Positions 44,636 to 54,103 of a stretch of DNA of 64,000 bases are shown here, piece after piece. The notes under the pieces were generated by a model. That model ran no database searches. It worked only from the letters and a program-made list of their open reading frames with translations, and was not told the origin of the DNA. Source of the DNA: G965220075 sp965220075 (GTDB lineage Bacteria > Chloroflexota > UBA11872); assembly GCA_965220075.1 (NCBI GenBank), contig OZ244806.1, forward strand, positions 1,550,001 to 1,614,000, written 5' to 3'. A program made the position numbers and the translations under genes. Each line of letters begins with the position of its first letter. Positions within the stretch are counted from its first letter, which is position 1.

Positions 44636-44718
44636 ACGCATGGTTCCGGCAAATTGAGCAGCCGTGCGTTTGCGCGCGCCACCGTCGGCGGGTGCCGCGG
44701 CTGGGAAGGAGACAGGCG

Positions 44719-45684
44719 ATGACTCAATACATCATCCGCCGCGTTTTGATCTCCATCCCACTGCTCTTCGCGCTCTCGATCGTCTCGTTCATACTCATCA
44801 ACAGCACTCCCGGCGATCCGATCACGGCCCTGATCGACCCGGAGGACCTGCTGCACTTGCTGCCCGCGGACATTGAGAGGCGTAAGCAAGAGTTGGGCCT
44901 CGACAAGCCGATGGTCGTTCGCTACTTCATCTGGCTAAAGGAAGTGGCACAGGGCAACCTCGGCTTCTCGATTCACACCAAGCGCCCGGTCTTCGACATG
45001 TACAAGGAGCGCCTGCCGACCACGATGGGTCTGATGTTTGCGGCGCTGGGGTTGGGTATTGGGGCCGGCATCCTGTTTGGGATCCTCTCCGCGCTCCGGC
45101 AGTACTCTCGTCTCGACCACAGCCTGACGTTCAGTGCCTTCTTCATGGTCTCGGTGCCTGAATTCTTTTTCGCCCTGACCGGTTTGCTGATCTTCGCGGT
45201 GCTGCTGGGGTGGCTGCCGACCGCCGGTATGTGGACGCCGGGCAATCCAACCGGCGTCAACCTTGACTTGCTGCATCACGCGGTACTACCCGTTATGGCC
45301 CTCTCGCTGCGTGATATCGCCGGCTACATGCGATACACGCGAGCATCCGTGCTCGACGCGCTCTCGTCCGACTTCGTGACAACGGCCCGCGCCAAGGGGC
45401 TCGCGGAGCGCGTCGTGCTCATGCGGCACATAGTGCGCAACGCGCTGATTCCCATCGTGACCATTCTGGGTCTGTCGCTGCCGGCGCTCATCGGCGGCGC
45501 CTTGATCATAGAAACCATCTTCTCGTGGCCGGGGGTCGGGCTGCTGGGCTACACGGCTTTTCTGCAGCGCGACTACCCAGTGCAGCTCGGACTGCTGCTC
45601 ATCGGCTCCACGCTCGTGCTGGTGGCGAATCTGCTGACTGACTTGACGTACGCCTGGGTGGATCCCCGGATCCGCCACTCGTAA
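44719..45684 (+). CDS. dppB: Dpp/Opp-type ABC transporter permease 1
   Basis: The 321-residue protein has about six helices and the DppB opening MTQYIIRRVLISIPLLFALS. It carries the cytoplasmic EAA loop (VTTARAKGLAERVVLMRHIVRNA) and ends YAWVDPRIRHS. AAGGAGA precedes ATG 44719. It pairs with the following DppC-like permease to form the import channel for peptides or other small substrates. It is more typical of DppB than the orphan permease at 12.5 kb. Confidence 0.92.
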   Translation: MTQYIIRRVLISIPLLFALSIVSFILINSTPGDPITALIDPEDLLHLLPADIERRKQELGLDKPMVVRYFIWLKEVAQGNLGFSIHTKRPVFDMYKERLPTTMGLMFAALGLGIGAGILFGILSALRQYSRLDHSLTFSAFFMVSVPEFFFALTGLLIFAVLLGWLPTAGMWTPGNPTGVNLDLLHHAVLPVMALSLRDIAGYMRYTRASVLDALSSDFVTTARAKGLAERVVLMRHIVRNALIPIVTILGLSLPALIGGALIIETIFSWPGVGLLGYTAFLQRDYPVQLGLLLIGSTLVLVANLLTDLTYAWVDPRIRHS

Positions 45685-45726
45685 ATCATGATTATTCTCA
45701 TGCTCGGGAAAGCGTAGGGCTCGCAG

Positions 45727-46664
45727 ATGGCCTCCTCGAACATGGCGCAAGAAGGCTCGGCGACCCTCGATACGGGCGGCGAAGTCGACGTCATTGATCT
45801 TCCACCAGAGCTCTCGCCCTGGCGGCGCGCCATGCGGCGCTTCCTCTCCCACCGGCTGGCGGTGATCGGCGTGACGGTTCTTGTGATTCTGGCTCTACTA
45901 GCCATCTTTGCCGACTTCGTGTCGCCGTACAGTCCCACCAAGGCCTACACTGTGAAGACGCTCGAGCCGCCGGATTCGGCCAATTGGCTTGGCACCGATC
46001 AAGTCGGTCGCGACACCTTCAGCCGCATCGTGCACGGGGCGCGTATCTCGCTCTCGGTGGGTCTTGTGGCCGTGTCTGTCAACCTGCTCATCGCCATCCT
46101 GATTGGAGCGACAGCCGGTCTCACGGGTGGACGCGCCGATGACGTGCTTATGCGTTTTACCGACTTCGTCATGACGTTTCCGTCGTTCATAATGATCATC
46201 ATCATCGCCGGGATCCTGGGGCCGAACATCTTCAACGTCATGATCATCATCGGAGTACTGGGCTGGCCCGGGCTGGCGCGACTTATCCGAGGCCAGATAC
46301 TCGTGTTGCGAGAGTTGGACTACGTACTAGCCTCGCAGGTGCTCGGCGCCCCCCGGCGGTACGTCATCCGGCGCCACTTGCTGCCCAACATTATCGGACC
46401 GATAACGGTCGCCGTCACTCTCGGTGTGGCTGGTGCCATTCTGACAGAGGCCGGTCTGAGCTTCCTCGGGCTGGGAGTTACGGAGCCCGCGCCGAGTTGG
46501 GGATCGATGATCAGCGCCTCGCGCGGCATCGCATATCTCGCCGATAGACCATGGCTGTGGGCGGCGCCGGGCATTGCCATCTGCCTGGCCGTGCTTTCCA
46601 TCAACTTCATCGGTGACGGCCTTCGCGACGCGTTCGACGTGCGCGGCCGTGAGACGGGCAACTA

Positions 46665-46665
<1 letters not shown>
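45727..46665 (+). CDS. dppC: Dpp/Opp-type ABC transporter permease 2
   Basis: The 312-residue protein starts with a cytoplasmic N-terminal tail and the RFLSHRLAVIGVTVLVIL helix of the DppC N-terminal domain. GTDQVGRDTFSRIVHGARISL and the EAA loop (ASQVLGAPRRYVIRRHLLPN) follow, then a C-terminal DGLRDAFDVR. The gene's stop overlaps the GTG start of the first ATPase gene by one base. Confidence 0.93.
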
Positions 46666-47739
<1,074 letters not shown>

Positions 47740-47750
<11 letters not shown>

Positions 47751-48768
47751 CGCGACCAACGGGTCTACCGACGCCGTAGTTTCGGTGCAGAACGTCACCA
47801 AGCACTTTCCGGTGCGCGGCGGCGTTCTACTGCGCACGATCGGCCAAGTTCACGCGGTTGACAACGTGTCCTTCGACGTCCGCGACGGAGAGACCTTCGG
47901 GCTCGTAGGTGAGAGCGGTTGCGGCAAGACTACCCTCGGACGGCTGATCCTCAAGATGTACCCGGTAACGTCGGGTTCTATCGTTTTTGAGGGTCAGGAT
48001 GTCACCGGGATAGATCGCAAGACGCTTGCGCGGCGCATGCAGATCATCTTTCAGGACCCATTCGGCTCGCTCGATCCGCGTCTGACAGTCGGAGGAATCA
48101 TCAGCGAGGGACTTGAAGTCCACGAAGTCGGAACGCAGGCCGAACGCGCCGAACGCGTCAGAGAAACGATGAACGTGGTCGGGATCAGCAGTCACTACGC
48201 CCAGCGCTATCCCCACGAGTTCTCCGGCGGTCAGCGGCAGCGCATCGGAATCGCCCGCGCCCTGGTGCTGCAGCCCAAGTTCATCGTGTGCGATGAGCCC
48301 GTGTCGGCGCTTGACGTTTCCATCCAATCCCAGATCCTCAATCTCCTGCGCGAACTGCAATCGCAGATGGGTCTCACTTACCTCTTCATCGCCCACAACC
48401 TGGCGGTTGTGAAGTACATGGCGGATCGCATCGGCGTCATGTACCTGGGTGAGATAGTGGAGCAGGCAGCGACGGGCGAGCTCTTCAGGAACCCCATGCA
48501 TCCCTACACGCAGGGGCTCATGTCGGCGATCCCGACACCAGACCCAACTCAGCGGCGCGAGCGGATCGTTATCAGGGGCGAGATTCCCAGCCCCATGAAT
48601 CCCCCAACGGGCTGCCGCTTCAACTCCCGCTGTCCCTTCGCGGGTGACATCTGCCACGAGGCAGATCCGGTTTTCAAAGACTATGGAAACGACCACTTCG
48701 TGGCTTGCCATATGGTCGAGACGGAGACGAGCGGCGGGCGCTGGCAAGCCCGCGCTAACGGGAACTAG
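47740..48768 (+). CDS. dppF: Dpp/Opp-type ABC transporter ATP-binding protein 2
   Basis: The 342-residue ATPase has Walker A GESGCGKTT, FQDPFGSLDPR, signature FSGGQRQR, Walker B FIVCDEPVSALDVSIQ and a histidine switch in IAHNLA. The C-terminal FNSRCPFAGDIC cysteine cluster matches the extension of the partner ATPase. It completes a BCDF set. No binding-protein gene is in this operon, so the substrate must come from a distant SBP, for example the one at 25.7-27.8 kb. Confidence 0.93.
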
Positions 48769-48836
48769 AAGCTCCGGCACCGCCAGTGCCATCGAGGGCA
48801 TACGCCTCTCAATACGACTGACCGCGTTGGGATCTG

Positions 48837-49868
48837 CTAGCGCTCCTCGATAGCGCTCTCACCGCAGATGTCCATGAGGGTGTACTGCACCGCCCGATCG
48901 TGTCCGTATCCGAAGCGCGGCTCTTTCTCGCCGCGAATGCAGGCCGCGAACTCTTCCACGTCGGCGCGGAACGGCTCGTATGGATCGGGTCCGTATTGCC
49001 GCCATCCGTCCGGACCTGCTTGCGCGCCACCCTGGTGCACGGCTACGGCGGGCCCGGCTGCGCCGGCCGGCATGAACGGTGACGCGATCGCCTGCGCGTC
49101 GGTGCCGAAGACCTCGAGGCTGCGCGGGAGACGCCCCTCGGTTTCAACCAGGCTGACCTCGATCGTGGCGCGCGCATTCTCGTACTCCAAGACGGCGAGC
49201 ACGTAGTCGGCGTATCCGGCCTCGCGCGACTCCGGATGAACCGACAGAAAGTGGGGGTGAACCGCCCGCGGCGCGCCCAGAACCGCCACGACCATATCCA
49301 GCGCGTGGCAACCAAGGTTGTACATCATGCCGCCGCGGAAATACGGCTGCCCGTCGCCGAGATGCAGCACGGATGAAGCGAAAGGCGATCCCATGTGGGT
49401 TCGCACGGCGTAGACCGATCCGAACTCCCCGTCGCGTGCCATGTCCAGCACGCGCCTAATGTGCGGCAGTAGCCTGAAGTTGTAGCCCATTTGGAACAGA
49501 AGGCCGCGCTCTTCCGCGCCCCCGATCAACTCGTCGGCATGGCCCTTCGTCCACCCGCAGGCCTTCTCCATCAGCACGTGCTTCCCCGCCGCCAGCGCCC
49601 GGCGCGCATAGGGCGGATTCTCTTCTTCGGCCCCGCCTATCACGACTCCGACGATCGACTCGTCGTCGAGGATGCTTCCGATCGACTCGATCCACGCAAC
49701 ATGCTGGTATTCGAGCGCGGTTTCCCGGGTGGCGCGCATGGCCGCTTTGGGCTCGTATACGCCCACGAAGTCGATGTCGGGCAGGTCTCGCAACCAGCGC
49801 GTCTTGCCACTCGCGTGACCGTGTGACGCGCCCAGCATTGCCAGGCGTACGGGCGGCTTGTCGCTCAC
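48837..49868 (-). CDS. Gfo/Idh/MocA-family oxidoreductase with EKA variant
   Basis: The 343-residue protein has an N-terminal Rossmann start (RLAMLGASHGHASGK), then GKHVLMEKACGW where family members normally have EKP. The lysine is kept, the proline is Ala. The C-terminal part has YNLGCHALDMVVAVLG with the conserved His/Asp. GTG 48868-equivalent start at 49868 has GGAGGA upstream with six-base spacing; the TTG 33 bases earlier is less likely. It probably oxidises a sugar or inositol derivative. Confidence 0.85.
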   Translation of the reverse strand: MSDKPPVRLAMLGASHGHASGKTRWLRDLPDIDFVGVYEPKAAMRATRETALEYQHVAWIESIGSILDDESIVGVVIGGAEEENPPYARRALAAGKHVLMEKACGWTKGHADELIGGAEERGLLFQMGYNFRLLPHIRRVLDMARDGEFGSVYAVRTHMGSPFASSVLHLGDGQPYFRGGMMYNLGCHALDMVVAVLGAPRAVHPHFLSVHPESREAGYADYVLAVLEYENARATIEVSLVETEGRLPRSLEVFGTDAQAIASPFMPAGAAGPAVAVHQGGAQAGPDGWRQYGPDPYEPFRADVEEFAACIRGEKEPRFGYGHDRAVQYTLMDICGESAIEER

Positions 49869-50103
49869 GTGGAATCCTCCGATTGGGACTGATAGCTCCA
49901 AGGCTGCCAGTCAGTGTACGTGCGCTCCGCCCCTGTCCGTGCCGGCGGCTTGGCATACCGTGCCGCAGCCTGCTCCCTGGTCGACCTCCGCGATCGTGCG
50001 TCCGGCGTGGGGGTGGGGGTGCCGGGCGCCTGCGATGCGGCCGGGCGTCGTAGGCTGTTTGAGTAGCGCCAGCCGCCGGCGAATCGAACGGAGAGGCCGC
50101 CCA

Positions 50104-51765
50104 ATGACCGCGGGAATACAGCAGCGGCTCGAGCTCGGCGAGTACGCCGACGCCGTTCGCAGGCGTGTGGCCCGCTGGGACGAGGCCGGCTTTGCGCGGC
50201 GGCTGTGGGCGAAGGATCCGACCTTGTGGTTCGACCGGGATCAACCGGAGCTCAGCGACCGGTTGGGATGGCTCGATCTCCCTCACTCCATGCGCGCCCA
50301 GGCAGCCGGTATTCGAGCCTTCGCCGACCAAGCGCGCTCGGAGGGCATGCGGTCTGTAGTTCTGCTGGGAATGGGAGGGTCGAGTCTGGCGCCCGAGGTC
50401 TTCCAGCGGACGTTCGGCAACCGGCCCGCATATCCCGAGCTGATGGTCCTGGACAGCACGCACCCCGACGCCGTGCGAGCCGTGGAGCGGCGCATAAACC
50501 CGGCGGCCACTCTGTTCCTCGCGTCGAGTAAGTCCGGAACCACGCTGGAGACGCTGTCGTTCGTGCGCTATTTCTGGCGGCTCGTAGGAAGGCACGCCGC
50601 CACTCCGGGCCGCCATTTCGCCGCCATCACCGATCCTGAAACGCCGTTGGTGACGCTGGCGCGCGAGCGGGAGTTTCGCCGTGTTTTCACGACGCCGGCC
50701 GACGTCGGCGGCCGTTACTCGGCGCTCACGGCATTCGGCCTTGTGCCGGCCGCCCTGTTGGGCATGGATATCGCGGGGCTACTCGACCGGGCGCGGGCCG
50801 TGGGCGCCAGTGTCGAAGCCGGGGCGGTCGCGCAGAATCCCGCTCTCGAGCTGGGCGCGGCGATGGGTGAGCTTGCCCGCGCTGGCCGCGACAAGACGAC
50901 TTTCCTGGTTTCCCCGTCCCTCGCGGCCTATCCAATCTGGGTGGAGCAACTCGTCGCGGAAAGCACCGGCAAAGACGGCAGGGGAATCGTTCCGGTCGCC
51001 GACGAGCCCGCCAGAGCGCCCGACGCCTACGCTGGCGACCGCTTTTTCGTCCACCTCTACTGCACGGGCGATGAGCGTGCTGACGCGGCCTCGTTCGAGC
51101 GCGCGGAGGCGCTTGCCGCGGCGGGTTATCCGGTCGCGGCCGTCGAGTTGCCGGACCTCCTGGCGCTTGGCGCCGAGATGTATCGAGCCCAGGTAGCGGT
51201 AGCCGCGGCCGGCGCGGCGCTGGGTATTCACCCGTTCAACCAGCCCGACGTGCAGCTTGCCAAGGACCTGGCGAATCAGGAGATGTCCGGGGCCGGCGGC
51301 GCCGAAAGCATGGGAGACCAACCCCTGCGCGCCCGCGACTCGGCGGCCCTACGGCAGGCGCTCGGCGAGCTTGCCGGATCTGTCAGGCCCGGCGACTACG
51401 TAGGCATCCAGGCCTATCTGGCGCCCGCGGATCAAACCACCCACGATCTGCAAGCGCTGCGGCATGTCCTCGGCGCGCGGACCGGCGCTGCCACTACGCT
51501 CGGCTACGGCCCCCGCTTTCTTCACTCCACCGGACAGCTTCACAAAGGCGGCGCGAATAACGGCGTCTTTCTCCAGCTGCTGGATGAGCCGCAAGACGAC
51601 CTGGCCGTGCCGGAGACGGATTTCACTTTCGGGCGCTTCATCCGCGCCCAGGCGGACGGCGACTACAAGGCGCTGCGGCAACGCGGGCGGCGCGCGCTGC
51701 GCGTGCAGCTTGGCTCGGATGTAAAGGGCGGTCTGGCGGCTCTCGTCGACTCGCTGCCGGCCTGA
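50104..51765 (+). CDS. pgi: Glucose-6-phosphate isomerase, Tal-Pgi-fusion type
   Basis: The 553-residue protein has two SIS-like halves with LLGMGGSSLAPEVF, a phosphate-binding ASSKSGTTLET loop and GGRYSALTAFGLVPAAL, a variant of the PGI signature. The catalytic-His region is HKGGANNGVFLQL near the end. Sequences with this exact flavour are usually the C-terminal half of transaldolase/phosphoglucose-isomerase fusions, yet no transaldolase domain precedes it: upstream is only a short gap and a divergent gene. It interconverts glucose-6-P and fructose-6-P. ATG 50104 has GGAGAGG 12 bases upstream. Confidence 0.85.
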   Translation: MTAGIQQRLELGEYADAVRRRVARWDEAGFARRLWAKDPTLWFDRDQPELSDRLGWLDLPHSMRAQAAGIRAFADQARSEGMRSVVLLGMGGSSLAPEVFQRTFGNRPAYPELMVLDSTHPDAVRAVERRINPAATLFLASSKSGTTLETLSFVRYFWRLVGRHAATPGRHFAAITDPETPLVTLAREREFRRVFTTPADVGGRYSALTAFGLVPAALLGMDIAGLLDRARAVGASVEAGAVAQNPALELGAAMGELARAGRDKTTFLVSPSLAAYPIWVEQLVAESTGKDGRGIVPVADEPARAPDAYAGDRFFVHLYCTGDERADAASFERAEALAAAGYPVAAVELPDLLALGAEMYRAQVAVAAAGAALGIHPFNQPDVQLAKDLANQEMSGAGGAESMGDQPLRARDSAALRQALGELAGSVRPGDYVGIQAYLAPADQTTHDLQALRHVLGARTGAATTLGYGPRFLHSTGQLHKGGANNGVFLQLLDEPQDDLAVPETDFTFGRFIRAQADGDYKALRQRGRRALRVQLGSDVKGGLAALVDSLPA

Positions 51766-51771
51766 GCCGGC
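51756..51771. terminator. Hairpin overlapping the pgi stop
   Basis: GCCGGC-CTGA-GCCGGC forms a 6-bp palindromic stem that includes the TGA of pgi and ends one base before the stop of the convergent hydroxyacid dehydrogenase gene. A bidirectional role is possible but there is no U-run. Confidence 0.35.
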
Positions 51772-52731
51772 CTATTTCCGGGCCGGCGGCCGGAACTCGA
51801 AGCGCAGCGGCTCGCCCCGCTCCATGCGGCGGACGTTATCGGCGACCGCGGCCGCGCCCTCGCGCAGGAAAAGGTCGCAGGACGTGGCGCAATGCGGCGT
51901 GGCCAGAACGTCGTGACTGAAGAGGTCGTCGTTAGGATCGACCGGCTCTTTCCAGAACACGTCGAGACCGGCCACCGAAACGCGGCCTGAATCAAGCGCG
52001 TCCAGCAGGGCCGCGCGGTTTACCACTGGGCCGCGCGCCACATTCACGACCACCGCTCCCTCGGGGAGCGCCGCGAGGACGCGCGCGTCGATCAGGTTTT
52101 CCGTCTCGGGCGTCAGCGGCACCGCGACCACGAGGAACTGACACTCGCGCACCGCATCGGTCAGCCGCTCCGACGTGTAGAGCGCCGTGAGCCCAAGCTC
52201 GCGGCTCAGATCGGCGTCCCTGCTGCGCTTGACGCCTACCACGTCGCAGTCGAACGAGCGCAGCAGGAGCGCTAACGGCCGGCCGATTCCGCCCAGCCCG
52301 ACCAGGCAAACTCGTGCGCCGTACAGCGAGTGTCCGAAGGGCGCATGCGTGGAACCGGCGGACACCAGACGGGATAGGGCCGGAAAGTTGCGCCCGGCGC
52401 CGATCATGTGGAATAGAGCGATCTCGGCTACCGCGCGTCCGGCGCCCGAAACGTCCGCCGGGACGTTCGCGACCGGAATGCCGCGCTCCCAGGCGGCCGG
52501 CAGCTCGACGGTCTCCATGCCCACGCCAATCTGCTGGATCAGCTTGAGCTTCGGCGCCGCGTCCATGATCTCGGCGTCGATCTCCGTCCGCGCGGGGATG
52601 ATGATGTCCACGTCGCGCACGGCCGCCGCAACTTCGGACACGGGCGCGCTTGTGGTCTCGTGCTCGGGGAGGGCCTGGCGCACGGCTTGCACGATCTCGT
52701 CCTGAAAGTCATTGCAGAACAGCAGCTTCAT
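51772..52731 (-). CDS. D-2-hydroxyacid dehydrogenase
   Basis: The 319-residue protein has the family fold: VCLVGLGGIGRPLA for NAD binding near residue 148, catalytic Arg in VNVARGPVVN, Glu in WKEPVDPND and His in TPHCATS. It reduces 2-keto acids (glyoxylate/hydroxypyruvate-type) or the reverse. Its position between Pgi and an enolase-superfamily dehydratase fits sugar-acid catabolism. It converges on pgi with only six bases between stops. Confidence 0.9.
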   Translation of the reverse strand: MKLLFCNDFQDEIVQAVRQALPEHETTSAPVSEVAAAVRDVDIIIPARTEIDAEIMDAAPKLKLIQQIGVGMETVELPAAWERGIPVANVPADVSGAGRAVAEIALFHMIGAGRNFPALSRLVSAGSTHAPFGHSLYGARVCLVGLGGIGRPLALLLRSFDCDVVGVKRSRDADLSRELGLTALYTSERLTDAVRECQFLVVAVPLTPETENLIDARVLAALPEGAVVVNVARGPVVNRAALLDALDSGRVSVAGLDVFWKEPVDPNDDLFSHDVLATPHCATSCDLFLREGAAAVADNVRRMERGEPLRFEFRPPARK

Positions 52732-52839
52732 GGGCGCGGTTTACTGTCCGTGAACGGATGGAGAATAGTCGCCGCCGCCGCGAGCCCTCAACCGCTCGGC
52801 GCGGTGCGGCGCCTCAGCCGGCCGATCGCCGCGTTTCCG

Positions 52840-53988
52840 TTACACGTCGGCCACGCCGCCGTCCGGCTGCCAGGCCGGACCGAACGGCACGTCATGGAAG
52901 GGATGCTCGGCGAGGAAGTCCTCGTCCAGCTCAACCCCCAGGCCGGGCCGCTCGGGCAGCTCGAAGTGGCCGTCGCGCGGCAAGAGCGGATCGCGCAGCA
53001 CCCGTTCGAAGTAGGGCGTCTTACGCGCGTACTCCAGGATCAGGAAGTTGGGCGTCGCGGCGGCCAAATGGATCGAGGCCGCGGTCGCCACTGGTCCGTT
53101 GGGGTTGTGGGGAGCGACTTTCAGGTAGTGGGTCTCGGCGTGAGCGGCGATTCGCCGTACCTCCGAAATGCCGCCCGCGTATGCCAGGTCCGGCTGGATG
53201 ATCTGCACCGCGCGTGACTCGATTAGCTCGCGAAAGCCCCAGCGCGTGTATAGCCGCTCGCCGGTGGCGAAGGTCGTCCCAGGCGCCGCGCGCGTGACGT
53301 CGGCATACGCCTCCACGTGATCGGGCGGAATCAGCTCCTCGACGAAGAACATATCGTAGGGACGTAAGGCTTCCACGGCCCGCGCCGCGCCGATCGGGCT
53401 GAGCCGTCCGTGAAAGTCGATCATGAGGCGCGTCTCAGGGCCAACCGCGGTCCGAATCTCTCTGGCGTTGCGCGCGGCCGACTCCACCAATACCTCGTCG
53501 GTCATCGGCCCGGGCGACTCGCCCGGGCCGAACTTGAAAGCCGTGAAACCCAGCGCCTTTGCTTCGATCGCCTGCTCCACGTACGATCCGCCGCCGTCGG
53601 GCCGCGCGTAGCACCAGACGCGGTCGCGCACCGGCCCGCCCAGCAGTCGGTACACCGGCAGACCGACCGCCTTGCCCGCGATGTCCCACAGCGCCTGATC
53701 GATACCGCTCATGGCCGCGCTGAGCACGATTCCTCCGCGCCAGAAGGGGTGCCGGTACATCTGCTGCCAAAGGTGCTCGATGCGGGTGGGGTCCTGGCCG
53801 ATGAGGAGGCTCTTGAGCCTCTCCACCGCTTCCGAGGCCGCCCGGCTCATGCGGTGCAGCGTGCACTCGCCAACCCCCTGGATGTCCGTATCGGTATCCA
53901 CCAGCACGAACGTCCAGTTGCGGTCCAGACCCGAATGCTCGTCGGCCGGGGCGCCCAGATGCACTGTGCGCACGTCGGTGATTCTCAT
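52840..53988 (-). CDS. Enolase-superfamily dehydratase (mandelate racemase/galactonate dehydratase-like)
   Basis: The 382-residue protein has an N-terminal capping domain (MRITDVRTVHLG) and a TIM barrel with metal ligands in LMIDFHGR (D), FFVEELIPPD (E) and FATGERLY (E). A His in VAPHNPNGPV is the candidate base. The pattern resembles DgoD/RspA-type acid-sugar dehydratases, which make 2-keto-3-deoxy sugar acids. Such products are natural substrates for DapA-superfamily aldolases and dehydratases like those elsewhere in the window. Confidence 0.88.
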   Translation of the reverse strand: MRITDVRTVHLGAPADEHSGLDRNWTFVLVDTDTDIQGVGECTLHRMSRAASEAVERLKSLLIGQDPTRIEHLWQQMYRHPFWRGGIVLSAAMSGIDQALWDIAGKAVGLPVYRLLGGPVRDRVWCYARPDGGGSYVEQAIEAKALGFTAFKFGPGESPGPMTDEVLVESAARNAREIRTAVGPETRLMIDFHGRLSPIGAARAVEALRPYDMFFVEELIPPDHVEAYADVTRAAPGTTFATGERLYTRWGFRELIESRAVQIIQPDLAYAGGISEVRRIAAHAETHYLKVAPHNPNGPVATAASIHLAAATPNFLILEYARKTPYFERVLRDPLLPRDGHFELPERPGLGVELDEDFLAEHPFHDVPFGPAWQPDGGVADV

Positions 53989-54103
53989 GGTTCGAGGGGA
54001 CTCTCAGCGGGATTGGTGCACCGCGTCCATCGTACGGCAGGCGTCACGTGGGGACGAACCGGCACCCGTAGGGGCGCCCTCTGCTGCTCGGAACTAGGAG
54101 AAC

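Noticed and set aside
49858..50103. Longer N-terminus for Pgi (start at 49858)
   Set aside because: The extra 82 residues have Pro/Ser/Cys-rich random composition and overlap the divergent Gfo/Idh start; a good RBS is present before ATG 50104.
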